A DNA stretch of 64,000 nucleotides. Origin: Rosellinia necatrix (lineage: Eukaryota > Ascomycota > Sordariomycetes > Xylariales > Xylariaceae). Made by a program: the position numbers and the translations under genes. The DNA lies in assembly GCA_021209875.1 (NCBI GenBank), contig JAGYVD010000002.1, forward strand, positions 5,146,001 to 5,210,000, written 5' to 3'. Shown piece after piece: positions 1 to 11,020 of this stretch. The stretch's first letter is position 1. Every line of letters starts with the position of its first letter. The notes under the pieces were generated by a model. It saw only the letters and a program-made list of their open reading frames with translations. It was not told where the DNA came from and did no database searches.

Positions 1-1465
1 CACTTGTCCAGTTTGCCGCTCAAAAGTTGATTTAAGGGAGAAGAAAGGAAAAACCATCAAATCCTATTATCCACTTGAGCTCAAAGTTATGACCGCGACG
101 AAAAAAGGGAAGCGACCAGCCGGTACTTGACGGGACGAATGGTAGCCATCAGTACAATGCGCTCAGTCCCTGTCTTATCGACGTGGTGGAGACGCGAGGA
201 TATAGGGACTGAGGCGAAACAGCCGCCACGGATGGTGAGATGCTGGTAGGAAAATAGATGGCATGAACTTGGATTGCAACATAAACATGCTTGGGCGCAA
301 GGGGCTACAACCTATGAAAGGTGGTGTGCAGTCCACCTTGCTAGCCACCTTGCCAACCACCTTACTCATGCGTCGAGGTCTGACGATCACGGCGAAGCCT
401 AGCGAATTCACACGTGCTTGCACAACCAGGATGCTGATCAAGCATCCACACTAATAATGGTTATGATATAATAGGGATCATCTGCATTGGAAGGAGTTTT
501 CAGTGGTTAATCATTGGCGGCCGGGAAAGGATCGATACCCTGTTTTATCATATAAACTTCGCCGTTGAAATTTCGGAGGTGGCCTCGAAGAGAGTAGGAT
601 TTAGCACTTGAGGGGCAGGTCTCTTGTATCATAAATTCAGCCTTCATCTTGCCGATTGCGGCCAATTGGAAGAGAGGGCTTTGGAGATGGTACAAGACGG
701 CCGGGTCTGGCGTTAGCACTAGTATTTCCCGTTTGATCGATGGTCGAAGGAAAACGAAGAGCTCCCATATAACAACCTCCGTACACAATACAACAACGCC
801 CACGGGCCGGGCCATATACGATTTTGTGGCCCAGTCATATAGTCACATGTGTCATCTTTTCTTCCTGGGAATGGTTTACATTCTGTTCCTATTGTGATTC
901 CGCTACCTCAGCAATCATTGCGTGGATTACGCAATACAACCATCCATTACACCGCCCTGGCTGGTGATGATGGTTCCAAACAAACGCGTCATATCCCACC
1001 CATTTCAACGAATTAGTAGCACTTAAGAGGTGAGCTACCCGAAGGTCAAGTTAAGCCAACTTGGCCCACTCGCCCTTTATCTACCCTACCTGATGATACC
1101 TGCCTACGCCATGTCTATCCCGCACACACACTCACACACTCTCACACACTCACACAACTAAATATATACAACGGACAGGCAATGCAACATTGTCATGCCG
1201 ACCAAACCAAACTAAAACCAAAACCCGCCCGTACCCTTCCTCTAGGACGAAGACTCAAAAGACAATAGGGGAAAAAAAAAAGGGCGCGGAGAACGGCGTG
1301 AGCCGGGGAAGGGGACGACGGTCCTATAATATGCCACTAGCCCGGTCGTCGCTCGGGGATTCGGGGTGCAGTCGATTTCTACTAGCGCCGAGGAGGTCGA
1401 CCTCGGCATCGCCGTCGCCATCGTCGTCGTCGTCGTCGTCGTCGCCCGCCATGAGGTCGCCGCGG
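1..1465. other. intergenic / 3' flank, no gene recognised
   Basis: No reading frame here resembles a known family; the longest frames (about 100 aa on the minus strand near 507-815) have no domain or splice context I can support. The stretch at 1121-1158 is a CA-rich microsatellite. The part between 1324 and 1465 is probably coding for the chloride transporter C-terminus if the frameshift described for that gene is real. Confidence 0.6.
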
Positions 1466-4363
1466 CTACCCACGACGTGGTGTTGCGCGCCGGGCGGGGA
1501 AGAGGAGTTGCCGAGGTCGGGGTCGGCGCGGCGGGGGGTCCTCGGCGCCGTTGAGGACGTACCAGACGTCCTTCTTGGTCAGGAGGCCCTGGAGGACGCC
1601 GCGGTCGCTGAAGAGGACGTAGCGGACGCCGAGCTTCTGGAAGTAGGAGACGGCCAGGTGCAGGGCGGAGCGGCTGGGCAGGGTGAGCGGGGTCTGGTCC
1701 ATCCAGGGGCGGAGGTCGAGGGCGGAGGCGGAGGCCGCGGGGCGCGCGTAGTCGTTGTCTTCGTCGGCGGCGGCGGCGAGCGGGAGCGACTGCGGCTGGC
1801 GGCCGAAGAAGGCCTCGGTCTCGGGCGGCAGGCCGCAGGCGGCGAGGCTGTACGCGAGCTCGGAGCGCGAGATGTAGCCGAGCAGGACGGCGTCGCGAGG
1901 GTCGCTCACGACGGGGAAGCCGCGGTGGGCGCAGGAGGCGAGCACGGCGCGCAGCGAGGCGACGGTGTGGCCCGTGGCCGTGAGCACGACGAGGTCCTCG
2001 ACGCGCGTCATGATCTGCGCGGCCGTGACGTCGGGCACGTGCTGGGCGCCGCCGCCCTCGTCGCCCGAGTCGAGGAACGGGTACCCGTTGAAGTGGATCC
2101 AGGACTCGTAGATGCCGCGGCGCGAGAAGGCGTCGCCGACCCACTTGGACAGCATCACGGCGATCATCATCGGCAGCACGTACGTGAGCGCGCCCGTCAG
2201 CTCGAACATGATGACCACGATGGACACCGTCAGCCGCGTCACCCCCGCCAGCGTCGCCGCCGCCCCGATGATGGCGTACACGCCCGGCGTCACACACGGC
2301 ACGTCCGGGTCGCACGTGCCGAACGCGAAGAAGTCCGGGTAGCTGCGCTGCCAGATCTCCATGATAATGCCGACGGCGCGCCCGAAGAGCGCGCCGATCG
2401 CCATGGAAGGGAGGATGATGCCCGCGGGGATCTGCAGGCCGAATGTGACGGCGGCGAGGAAAAACCCGAGGATGGAGGCGAATAGTAACAAGACGATGGT
2501 GCTGGCAGACGCCGCGCCCGTCTTGCAAAGGGCGAAAGGGTCGTCAAGCACGAGATTACAGTCGGTGAAGAGTGACGAGACCAGTTCGGAAGCCTGAGCT
2601 CGCATGTAGAAATTGGGGTAGTTGATGAAGGCCGTAATGAAAGCGACAATGACCACTTGGGTCAGTGGCCCTGGGAGCCAGGTAGTTGACTTCTTCCACT
2701 GTGCTACGCGCATATTGGCCTTGATGAATAGGCCGCCATATATCCCACCAAGTATTCCCAGTAAGGCGAAGGGTATTATTTCGAACCCATGCCAACCTGT
2801 AGAGAACTTTACCTGATACAACACAAGCTTACCTGACCGAAAGGGGTCCAAGGCCTGGAGCACCCCAGCAGCCGTCATGGCACAGACGAAACTTTGCCAC
2901 ATCGTTTTATCTGGAAAATAATAGGAAAGCTGTTCTAAACTGAACAAAACGCCTCCGATGGGGGAACCAAATGCAACGGAAATTCCCGATGAGGCTGCCG
3001 CCGAGAGGACCGCCCGTTTCCTTGCTACGATTATGTCAGCCATTGTATCTATAGAGCAATACCAGGGGAGATAGATAACCAACCTTCATTACCATTGATG
3101 ATTGGAAAGAGTTTAATAAATAAGTTGGCACAGCAACATGCCACATGCACCAAGGGGCCTTCCTTGCCCAACCACATACCCGATGCAACAGCCAAGCACT
3201 GCAAGGGATTAATTAATTAGTTTGCCTGCGAAGAGCGACTCATCCAGACAAACTTACCAGGCCTAGGGATTTCGTAACCAATGTCCAACCTCCCAGAAAG
3301 CGACGAATAATAAAGCCACCCAGCACCGTCTTTATCTCAGGCAAGCCACTGTGCTTGGCATATATCGCGTACTCCTTCACAAGGAGGCCCGCAGCTAGGG
3401 CGAATGTGATCTTCAAGTATATTAGTCGCCCATAGTTATAACACATAACACTAAGGTTAGACTCACTGAAAACATCAAGAAGAAGAAGTACTCGATAAAC
3501 CACTTCCCAGCCACCCCTCCTATGCCAAGAGCCGCAGCCCAGGGTTTCCAACCCGAGCATTTGTCGCCTTGGTCGTAACCCAGACAGCAGAACTGTTTGT
3601 TGAGATAGAACGCGCCTGCATCGGGCCCTGAGGAACAGTAGCCAGTCTTCAGATCACCCAACCAGTTCGATACTATATCGATGGCCGCTGCTATGCCGCC
3701 GACAGCCAGACCGGTGAGAACCAGGATGATCCATACCTGGCTCGAGTCGGCCAGCTGTTGTATGTATCCTATTAACCCGGTTGCGCTGGAGCGGAGAACG
3801 CGCAGGCGCTGCCGTTCCTTTGTGTGTTCGAAGATCCAATCGATGGCCGTCAGATCCTCGTAGCCCACTCTCCTGCCCGGCCCCTCGGCGTACCAATCGA
3901 GGGGTAGGCCGTCCTTGGACCCGTGGCCAGATATGAACGCCTCGGCATCGCCCGGCGCCGCGTCGCTCGTGTGGAGGAGCGTCGGCGTCGCTGTGCCGGC
4001 GGACGAGGGGCGGCCGGGCGCGGGAGGTCGCGAACCGAAACGGTTGCCCGTCAGGGCCGAGAGCATCCGGCTCGGGTTGGAGAAGATGGATTCCTTCTTC
4101 TTGCGCTTGAAGCTCATGGGCGCGCCGCCGAGGTCCACGCTCAGCGGGTCATCCTCCAGCACGTCGAAGGCGGCATGGCGCTCGTCGTGGTCGCCGCGGC
4201 CGTGGTCGTCGTGATCGTGTTCGTCGTGATCGTGTTCGTCGCGGAAAGCAGCCGGTCGGGGCTCGTTCGGCGATCGCAGGGAGGACGACGAGGACGCCTC
4301 CTCCTCGTCGTGAAAGCTTATGATATTCCTGTGACTGGCCATGCTGGGGGCGTGTGACCGCAA
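1466..4363 (-). CDS. CLC-family chloride channel/transporter with C-terminal CBS domains
   Basis: Voltage-gated chloride channel/antiporter, expected in an endomembrane (Gef1/ClcA-like). Four exons, minus strand: 4363-3467, 3410-3258, 3198-3084, 3024-1466, giving about 907 aa. The N-terminal about 200 residues are soluble and His/Asp-rich. Membrane-core motifs follow: SGLPE (about 320-324), GKEGP with gating Glu363, and IPAGIILP. Two CBS domains follow in the C-terminal third (starting near [13 protein letters not shown] and [12 protein letters not shown]). The Ser in HSGLPE fits chloride rather than nitrate selectivity. The residue aligned with the proton glutamate of ClC-5 is Gln420. The frame stops at 1466, but shifting one base at the G6 run 1533-1538 opens an acidic tail ending at 1324, as expected of a real C-terminus. 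Family assignment is secure; substrate and location are inferred. Confidence 0.93.
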
Positions 4364-5014
4364 ATTGCCATGTCGGTCTAATTTATGTTCTTCATCTGTT
4401 TGCGGGTTTCAGGGATGTCGAGGGTTGGCTTGGAGCTGGGAAGACGGAGTAGGCGACAGTCGCTCTCTGCCTGCAGCTCCATATCCCGCCAGTGCGACCA
4501 GTTGATGATAGCGTAGTGGCCTTCCAAACGGCCGTCATCAGCAGCAGGGGTCCTGCATGATAGGGGTTCCCTGGCTTTCCCCACTTAGTTCAGCTGATGT
4601 CTTATCGATAAATCGCTTGGGCACATTAGTTCGAGCGTACTAATGTACCTACTTAATGGTTATGTCGTGTATATGTACACATGAGAACCTTGCAAGTTCT
4701 TTACTGTAGTGTACCTCTTCAGCCACAGTTAATTTTTGCTCCCGTCACACGTTGTTACAAATGCCAACCATCTGTGACCAACTTGCTTGGGTACTAGTTA
4801 ACTACCTACTAGGTAGTTACTATACTGCATACTGCACTAACTAACATCAATACCTACCCAATCTGTAGCTATAACCCAAAACGGAACGAATACTCAAACA
4901 GAATCATTCCATGATAACAAAAGTCTATGAAACTACGCTTCTACGAAAGAGAAAACTGGTATAGTATCGCAATTGCCAAAGGGCACCGACATATAAGCCT
5001 CGTAACATTGCGTC
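4364..5014. promoter_or_regulatory. bidirectional promoter region between CLC gene and neurochondrin gene
   Basis: A 651 bp head-to-head intergenic region between two divergent start codons. It is AT-richer than the flanks. It contains a perfect 9-bp inverted repeat with a 3-nt spacer at 4799-4819 (arms TAACTACCT and AGGTAGTTA), which belongs to the TACCTA/TAGGTA motif seen in many gaps of this window. No small gene is recognisable. Promoter function is inferred only from the divergent geometry. Confidence 0.45.
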
Positions 5015-7000
5015 ATGGAGCTACCAGAAATCCAACAGATTCATCAATTACTCGCCGCGAAAGACGACACTTCACGCTTCGTTGGTCTGCTCCTCTTAAA
5101 GACCACCCTGGATAAGCATGCCGCAGACTTACAACATGAGCAGGTGGCGGCGCTTTGGGATTCCATCTCGCCCAGGTTTCTCGATCGTCTCATCCGCACC
5201 GGCTCTCGCCCAGCCTCGGGGGAGATGCTAGATGCGGCCGTTGCGGTCATCTACACATTTACACAGCTCTTGAATGATTGTTCTCTGAACGAAAAGTTCT
5301 ATGCAAGGATACCAAATCTTGCTAATGCTGTTCTCTATAGGTTTGGAGCATCCATCATATATCTCGCTCGTCCCGTTGACACATGCACTAATACTCGTTA
5401 GCTCTGAACAGACCACACAACGCATTGTTGACCTGATCCATATCCTCGTGCAGCAGCCCGATGGTCAAGCCGCGGGTGGCGCAACATGTTTCGCCGAGCT
5501 TGATAATAACAGCTGGGCACCATTGATAGAGATTGCGCCGCAGAATAAGTCCGTCTTCTCTATATTTCACTGGGTTTGGGTTAAGGGGAGTTCTACCGTG
5601 CCGCCAGAGGACATGAACGCGAAGATCGATAAGGCCCTTCAATTATTCATCTCAGCATTTACACGTCACAACCCAACGCCCTTATTAGACTTCGTCACTC
5701 TCATTCTCGATAGCCTAAGCCCTAACGTAAGTGCATTCATCGGGGTATCTCACAACACAATAATTTGTTATAATCGCGAGCAGTGTTGTTCGTCTCTCTT
5801 CCTATTATTAAAAACTGACATTTTTCACAGTTAAGACCGTTAGATCCTTCATGGCTTCGGTCAATCACGAAATTAATACACAATATAGCTTCTAGTAAAC
5901 AAACCCAGGATGGTCGGCGGGCATTCACTCATTGCGCCGCTGCTCTGTTGGCCGCTTATCCTGACAAGGCTCCCGGCCCCCTTTTCTCTGATGACCCAGA
6001 TGCCCCAAAACCTATCGCATATCTCTTCATAAAGATGATACAAGTAGATATCCTTGCTACCTTACATATCTTAATGGAAAAACTAAGCACGCCGGAATAC
6101 CCCTCTCTATCGCGCCGCATTGCAGCGGCCCTCGACATAATGACGTCGTTTGTTGGCTTCCTAATCGCTGCAGCGGACGATATTACCGTCCAACAGAGTT
6201 TAACACCAGATCGAATCATCAAGCTACATGAAGACCTTATGAGGACGATTGGTGATGTCATGGAATATCTCAGGGACCGCTGGGATGGCTTTCTGGCCGG
6301 AACCCGTGGCATAGAATCAGCGCAAGCCTCCGGGAGAGGCATATTCGAGGATCCGATTACGCCAGCAGCCGTTCGATTCGTGGCTACCTGGCTCCGTGAC
6401 GATGACGGCGAATCAACAAGGACACAAGCTGGAGGATTGATTGAGCTTTTCGCCGAGCTCTATAAGATGAATCTGACATCGGAAGACATGCCTGAATTAC
6501 GCCTCCCCATCCTTGCCGCGCTCGAAGGTGTTCTTCAGACATCTGAGGGCCTCGAAACGTTCAACAGCACCGATCTCTTACAGCGTGGTCTATACCCCGA
6601 TGTACGTAGGATCCTCACAGGTCGAGATGCGGATTTAACAACCAGTGACTATATGCGCGGCTCCGCCATCGTGGAAGTCTTCCATATCCTTATCGAGCAC
6701 GATAAAAACCTACGTTCCCACGCCGGTTCCGCAGATATTCTAGAGTTGATCTCGAAATGCGATGTTAGGCCGATCCAGGGAGAAGCAACATCCCTGGACC
6801 GTCTCCGTCTCGACTTTCAAACCGACGTGTTAGAGCTAGCAGCTACGTTGCTAAGTGCTTCGAGTCGCGATATTACACCAGCGCTTCAGCAAGAGATAAA
6901 ACACGCCCTCGGAAACATCTCCACGAAAGTGACGGGGAATTGGCACATCCTCGACGACGAGGACATGGTCGTGCGAATGGCTGAACTACGTTTTGAGTGA
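5015..7000 (+). CDS. neurochondrin-family protein (fungal)
   Basis: Alpha-helical, ARM/HEAT-like protein matching the neurochondrin family (named for animal neurochondrin; molecular role in fungi unknown). Three exons: 5015-5340, 5402-5726, 5831-7000, total 606 aa. Intron 1 has an unusual GTTTGG donor and a TTAG acceptor; splicing here joins the frames as NAVLYSSEQTTQRIVDL, whereas reading through stops at 5401. Intron 2 has a standard GTAAGT donor and CACAG acceptor. The start is the first ATG of the frame, and the opening MELPEIQQIHQLLA is typical of the family's helical N-terminus. No transmembrane segment or signal peptide is evident. The gene is divergent from the CLC gene and convergent with the NFKBIL1-like gene. 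Family assignment is from memory of the fungal family, not a search. Confidence 0.82.
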
Positions 7001-7887
7001 AGGGGCTATCCAAGAGAAATGACCTCTGGGGCGCGCGCCTCACACGCAACAAAACCAAGGCAGATAGAGAGGCTGTTAGCTATATCAAACAGTTTTTATG
7101 ATACCTGTGGAGCCACATCAGCTCGTAATGCCGCAGAGAGCCAGCCAGGTCCGTAGCTATCCGCAATCGTATCTCGCTGAGGGTGCGTGCTTCAATCGGG
7201 GGACTCTGTTTCTAGTTACAGGTCCTTGTTTCCATAATTCCCTGAGCGAATGGGAGATGTGATAGGAGCAAACAACAGAAAATCCAGCTGGGGGCCTTCC
7301 CTATGTATCCTCCACCTACAGCTGCGGCTGCGTTTATCACAGATGCAGTATCAGATAGGATGGAACTTGACGTTCCCCTAGGCTTCCGTCGACCTCAGAG
7401 GCCTGATACTACCGGCATAGCTTTATCCCACCCCTCTACTCAGAAGGCACTATGAAAGTAGAATCATATCTAGAGACTGACATACCAATGTCTAGAATAG
7501 TAGCCGGCCCAATCAATTTACTATCTGCTGCACCAGGCTCCTGTCTCATGCAAAATAAATTCAGGGGGATTCGAAGGGAGTCGATACCAGCTAGAGTTTG
7601 AGGCGAGATAATGTGGATTTGACAGATTAGCACGAAATGACCTCAAGATATGTGGCACTTTGAATAGAGGGATAGAGTTACCTCTCGACATTAGTTTCGC
7701 AAATAATAGGTACCCATTACATAGCCTTTATAAATCACGGTAAAGCCACTCCATTAAAATTATCGCGAAAACCACTGGCCATGAAAACAGGGGTTAGAGA
7801 CCTTCCCTTGTTTTGTTTTGGTAGGGGTGGGGGGAGGGGGAGGTATCTATTCTATTAAAGTAATCAAAGCCTAAACGCCGATGATGC
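7001..7887. other. convergent 3' intergenic region, no gene
   Basis: About 890 bp between two convergent genes, presumably 3' UTRs and terminators. A 65-aa minus-strand frame at 7436-7633 has no recognisable feature. Nothing else is supported. Confidence 0.6.
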
Positions 7888-9117
7888 TCAAGCAGCTTGC
7901 TTCGAGCGGGTATCAGTCCACAACTTATCGACGATCTGGAAGACGGCGGTGACGTCGCGCATGACGGCGCCGTCGACACATCCGCCGAGGCGCTGCTGGA
8001 TCTTGTCGGGGTGCCAGCGGACGCGCTCGTCCTTGAGGCGGGCGAGGAACGCGGCCTCGCCGACCTCGGCGAGGTCGATGCCGAGGACGTAGAAGTCGCG
8101 GATCGCCGCCGCCGCCGCCGCGCCCTCACCCTCGCCCTTGCCCTCGGCGGTGATGTCCTCGCGGCGCCCACTGCGCACAGGCCACGCGATCCCCTCAAGC
8201 GAGCCGTCCCAGGCGTTCCAGGCGGCGGCGTAGGCGTCCCAGCGGTCGCGCCAGGCGCGCCGCGCGCGCCTCTCCTCGCCGCGCCGCAGGCTGCGCTCCA
8301 TCTCGCGCGTGAGCCGCGCGGCGGCCTCGGCGCCCGCGCGCGCGCGCGCCGCTGCCTCGCGCCGCGCCCGCTCCGCGAGCAGGCCCTCGTGCGTCTTCTC
8401 CCACATGCGCCGCCGCACGTACGCCGCGTACTCGTCGTCGTCCATCTGCTCCAGCTCGCCCCCCGCTGCTCCTCCTCCTTCGCCATTCCCTTCCCCTGGC
8501 CCTGGCCTCTCCCGGTTGTACACGTGGATCGGCTGCCCGTACACGCCCTCCCAGTACGCGGCCCCCTCGTCGTCCGCCAGCGCGTCGAACAGCGACTCGC
8601 GGAACGCGGCCTCCGCGTCGAGGGGCGGGGGCTCGAATGGGTTCGGCGGGGAGGGGGAGCGCGTGGTGCGTCGCCGCTTGTGTCGGCGGTGGTAGCTGTG
8701 GTCGTTGTCGTCGCCGTCTCTGTGTCTGTGTCTGTGTTTATGGCCGTGCTTGTGGTGGCGGCGGGAGGATGATGCTCGTTCGACTTCTGCGTCTACGTTG
8801 CGGCCATGCTCACTGCCGTTGTTGTTGCTGTCGTTGCTATCGCCATCGCCATTGTCATGCCGCGAAGACTTGTGAGTGCGCGAGCGTTTTGATTTGAAGC
8901 GGAATTTGGTCGTCTTCCTCTCCCTCCTCTCTGACTTGGCTTTGGCCTTCTGTTCCTCTTCATCGTGGTCGCGGGGTTCTTGAGGTGGGGCTTCTTGAGA
9001 ATGGTTGTGTTTCTCTATCACGGGGGAAATGGCGCAATTATCTGGGTTGATGGATGATAATATGTGCCGCCGCTTGGGCGACGATGGCGCGGTTGCCATC
9101 GTTGGTTCATCTTGCAT
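7888..9117 (-). CDS. NF-kappa-B inhibitor-like protein 1 (NFKBIL1)-like protein
   Basis: Single-exon 409-aa protein. The N-terminal third is strongly basic, Ser/His/Arg-rich and probably disordered (HRHRHRD and KRRRTTRSPSPPNPF stretches), as in nuclear RS-like proteins. A long charged helix rich in Arg, Ala and Glu follows (about residues 230-300). The C-terminus has a J-domain-like RWHPDKIQQRLGG motif and a helical end (VTAVFQIVDKLW), which is how fungal NFKBIL1-like proteins end. The human relative has been linked to nuclear mRNA processing; the fungal role is unknown. A second in-frame Met follows six residues later, so the exact start is uncertain. The gene is divergent from the NSRP1-like gene with only 264 bp between them, so coordinated nuclear RNA functions are possible but unproven. 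Confidence 0.75.
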   Translation of the reverse strand: MQDEPTMATAPSSPKRRHILSSINPDNCAISPVIEKHNHSQEAPPQEPRDHDEEEQKAKAKSERRERKTTKFRFKSKRSRTHKSSRHDNGDGDSNDSNNNGSEHGRNVDAEVERASSSRRHHKHGHKHRHRHRDGDDNDHSYHRRHKRRRTTRSPSPPNPFEPPPLDAEAAFRESLFDALADDEGAAYWEGVYGQPIHVYNRERPGPGEGNGEGGGAAGGELEQMDDDEYAAYVRRRMWEKTHEGLLAERARREAAARARAGAEAAARLTREMERSLRRGEERRARRAWRDRWDAYAAAWNAWDGSLEGIAWPVRSGRREDITAEGKGEGEGAAAAAAIRDFYVLGIDLAEVGEAAFLARLKDERVRWHPDKIQQRLGGCVDGAVMRDVTAVFQIVDKLWTDTRSKQAA

Positions 9118-9381
9118 GTCGGTGACTTTGGGACTGGATGCATGTATCAGGGTGTTCTATGTTCTGGGGATGCGATGACGTTGGACGCTAAGGTTGCGGC
9201 GCGCTAGGCAGGTGCGATAAGACCTTAGTTATAGCTTTATCTAATCTTATCGCCGGCGCTGTAGGTACTTAGTGCTGTACCGTCCTCCTGAACATACATG
9301 TCTCTTGAAACTCAATGCGCGAAACGCCTACATCACCTTTTCACCGGAATAAAATGACACCAGCAACCGATTTTAGACAAA
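9118..9381. promoter_or_regulatory. short bidirectional promoter with GATA motifs
   Basis: This 264 bp region separates two divergent nuclear-protein genes. GATAAG occurs at 9216-9221 and its complement CTTATC at 9246-9251, matching the HGATAR core of fungal GATA factors. The motif is short and could occur by chance, so regulation by nitrogen or iron GATA factors is only a suggestion. Confidence 0.35.
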
Positions 9382-10605
9382 ATGAGTAAACCCGGACTCT
9401 CTTTCGGCCTCAATATGGCCAAAAAGCCAGTAGCTTTGAAGCCTGCGCCGCCGAAGCGGAAGCCCATGTTCGGCGGCGATGACGATTCAGACGACGACAC
9501 AAAAGCGCAGGCCAGTGGCCCGCAGGCCACCAGCATCACAGAATTCGACGACGAACCCCTCCCCACGCGCCCAGCCAACACGAAGAGCAAGAAGCCGGCG
9601 GCGAAAATAAAGAACGGGCCCCCGGATCGGCCACCGGCGGGCAAGCTGAAGAGTACCGAGATCTCGCCGTACGGCGACCTGTCGAGCGCGCTGGAGTCGC
9701 GGCGGCACCGGGAGGCGGCGGAGGAGCTGGATCCGTCGGTGTACGACTACGACGGGGTGTACGAGTCGCTGCGGCCGGAGAAGGACGCGGCGGCCGAGGA
9801 CGTGGAGCGGCGGCCGAAGTACATGAAGAGCCTGCTGGCGTCGGCGGCGGTGCGGCGGCGGGACGCGCTGATCGCGGAGGAGAAGAAGATCGCGCGCGAA
9901 CGCGAGGCGGAGGGGGAGGAGTACGCGGGCACGGAGAAGTTCGTCACCGAGGCGTACAAGAAGCAGCAGGAGGAGAACCGCCGCATCGAGGAGGAGGAGC
10001 GCCTGCGGGAGGCCGAAGAGGCCAGGAAGAACAAGGGCGGTGGCATGACCGCCTTCTATAAGGACTTGTTAGAGAAGGGCGACAAGCGGCACGCCGAGGT
10101 CGTCAAGGCCGCCGAGGAGCGCGCGAGGTCGGGTCCGAAGCCCGGGGAGGAAGGGAAGGAGGAGACGAAGACGAAGACGGATTCGGACATCGCACGCGAG
10201 ATCAACGAGAAGGGCGGGGCTATCGCTATTAATGAGGATGGACAGGTGGTTGACAAGCGGGAACTCCTGAGGGGTGGCCTCAATCTAGGCGCTAAGAAGA
10301 AATCCGAACCGGCTACGGACACGCGGAGAGGGCCAGACCGCAGGGACGAGAGGGACCACTCTCGCGGTTTCACTGGCCCTGGAGGCAAGCAGGCCATGCG
10401 CGAGAGGCAGACTCGCATGCTGGAGGCACAGCTGGAGGAGTCGCTCAAGAGGTCACTGGAGCAGGAGGAAGAGGAGCGGCAGAAGGTGGAGCGTGCGGCC
10501 AAGAGCAGGAAGACGGAGACGGACATCTCGAGCGCCAAGGAGAGATATCTGGCGCGGAAGAGGCAGGCGGAGGAAGAAAAGAAGAAAGGTCTCGCGGCGG
10601 ACTGA
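9382..10605 (+). CDS. nuclear speckle splicing regulatory protein 1 (NSRP1/CCDC55)-like
   Basis: Single-exon 407-aa protein of the NSRP1 family, whose animal members associate with splicing speckles and influence alternative splice-site choice. The N-terminus opens with MSKPGLSFGLNMAKK and a short acidic patch (GGDDDSDDD). The conserved NSRP1 core spans about residues 115-235, with the signature DPSVYDYDGVYESL followed by RRPKYMKSLLASA, then a long charged coiled coil (KKIAREREAEGEEYAGTEKF), and GGGMTAFYKDLLEKG. The C-terminal third is Lys/Glu/Arg-rich and probably helical. No intron is needed to keep the frame. The gene is divergent from the NFKBIL1-like gene and convergent with TIM13. Confidence 0.88.
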   Translation: MSKPGLSFGLNMAKKPVALKPAPPKRKPMFGGDDDSDDDTKAQASGPQATSITEFDDEPLPTRPANTKSKKPAAKIKNGPPDRPPAGKLKSTEISPYGDLSSALESRRHREAAEELDPSVYDYDGVYESLRPEKDAAAEDVERRPKYMKSLLASAAVRRRDALIAEEKKIAREREAEGEEYAGTEKFVTEAYKKQQEENRRIEEEERLREAEEARKNKGGGMTAFYKDLLEKGDKRHAEVVKAAEERARSGPKPGEEGKEETKTKTDSDIAREINEKGGAIAINEDGQVVDKRELLRGGLNLGAKKKSEPATDTRRGPDRRDERDHSRGFTGPGGKQAMRERQTRMLEAQLEESLKRSLEQEEEERQKVERAAKSRKTETDISSAKERYLARKRQAEEEKKKGLAAD

Positions 10606-11020
10606 GAACTTTGAAATTGAACGTCAAAATCGTAAATGTCTATATACCCCATTAGAGCGAGGATTACGAGGCCCATATCTACATCTGCCCTCGGCGGCAC
10701 CCTTATTCAGCAGTTTAATGCCGATATGCCTTGTGTTGTACAATCTATGATTTGCTCTTGCGTAGCTGCGATGTTGGCCGTGCCACAACTAACCTACCAA
10801 TGAGTCTGTCCCCGAGCTGGCTCCCTAACGATATACAATGGTAGTATTCCCAACGTAAATAGAACGAAGCCAAGCGTATACGGTCTACGCCCCGTCCCTC
10901 TGTATGACTGTCCCTAGAACAGTGGGAGCAAAGTGTGTCCGATCCGATTCGGTCGTGTCGTCTTGCCCAGGCGCGATGGGGGGATACAACTACGCTGCCC
11001 CGTAGCCGTTTCTTGTTCTT
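10606..11020. other. convergent 3' intergenic region
   Basis: A 415 bp stretch between the NSRP1-like gene and TIM13, both ending into it. No open frame or motif of note was found; presumably UTRs and poly(A) signals. Confidence 0.6.

Noticed and set aside
507..815. 102-aa minus-strand frame
   Set aside because: Cannot be linked to a family or to neighbouring exons with good splice sites.
1190..2528. Long frames of about 430 aa on both strands over the 3' half of the CLC gene
   Set aside because: They are GC-rich mirror frames of the CLC exon; composition is Arg/Gly/Ala/Pro low complexity with no domain.
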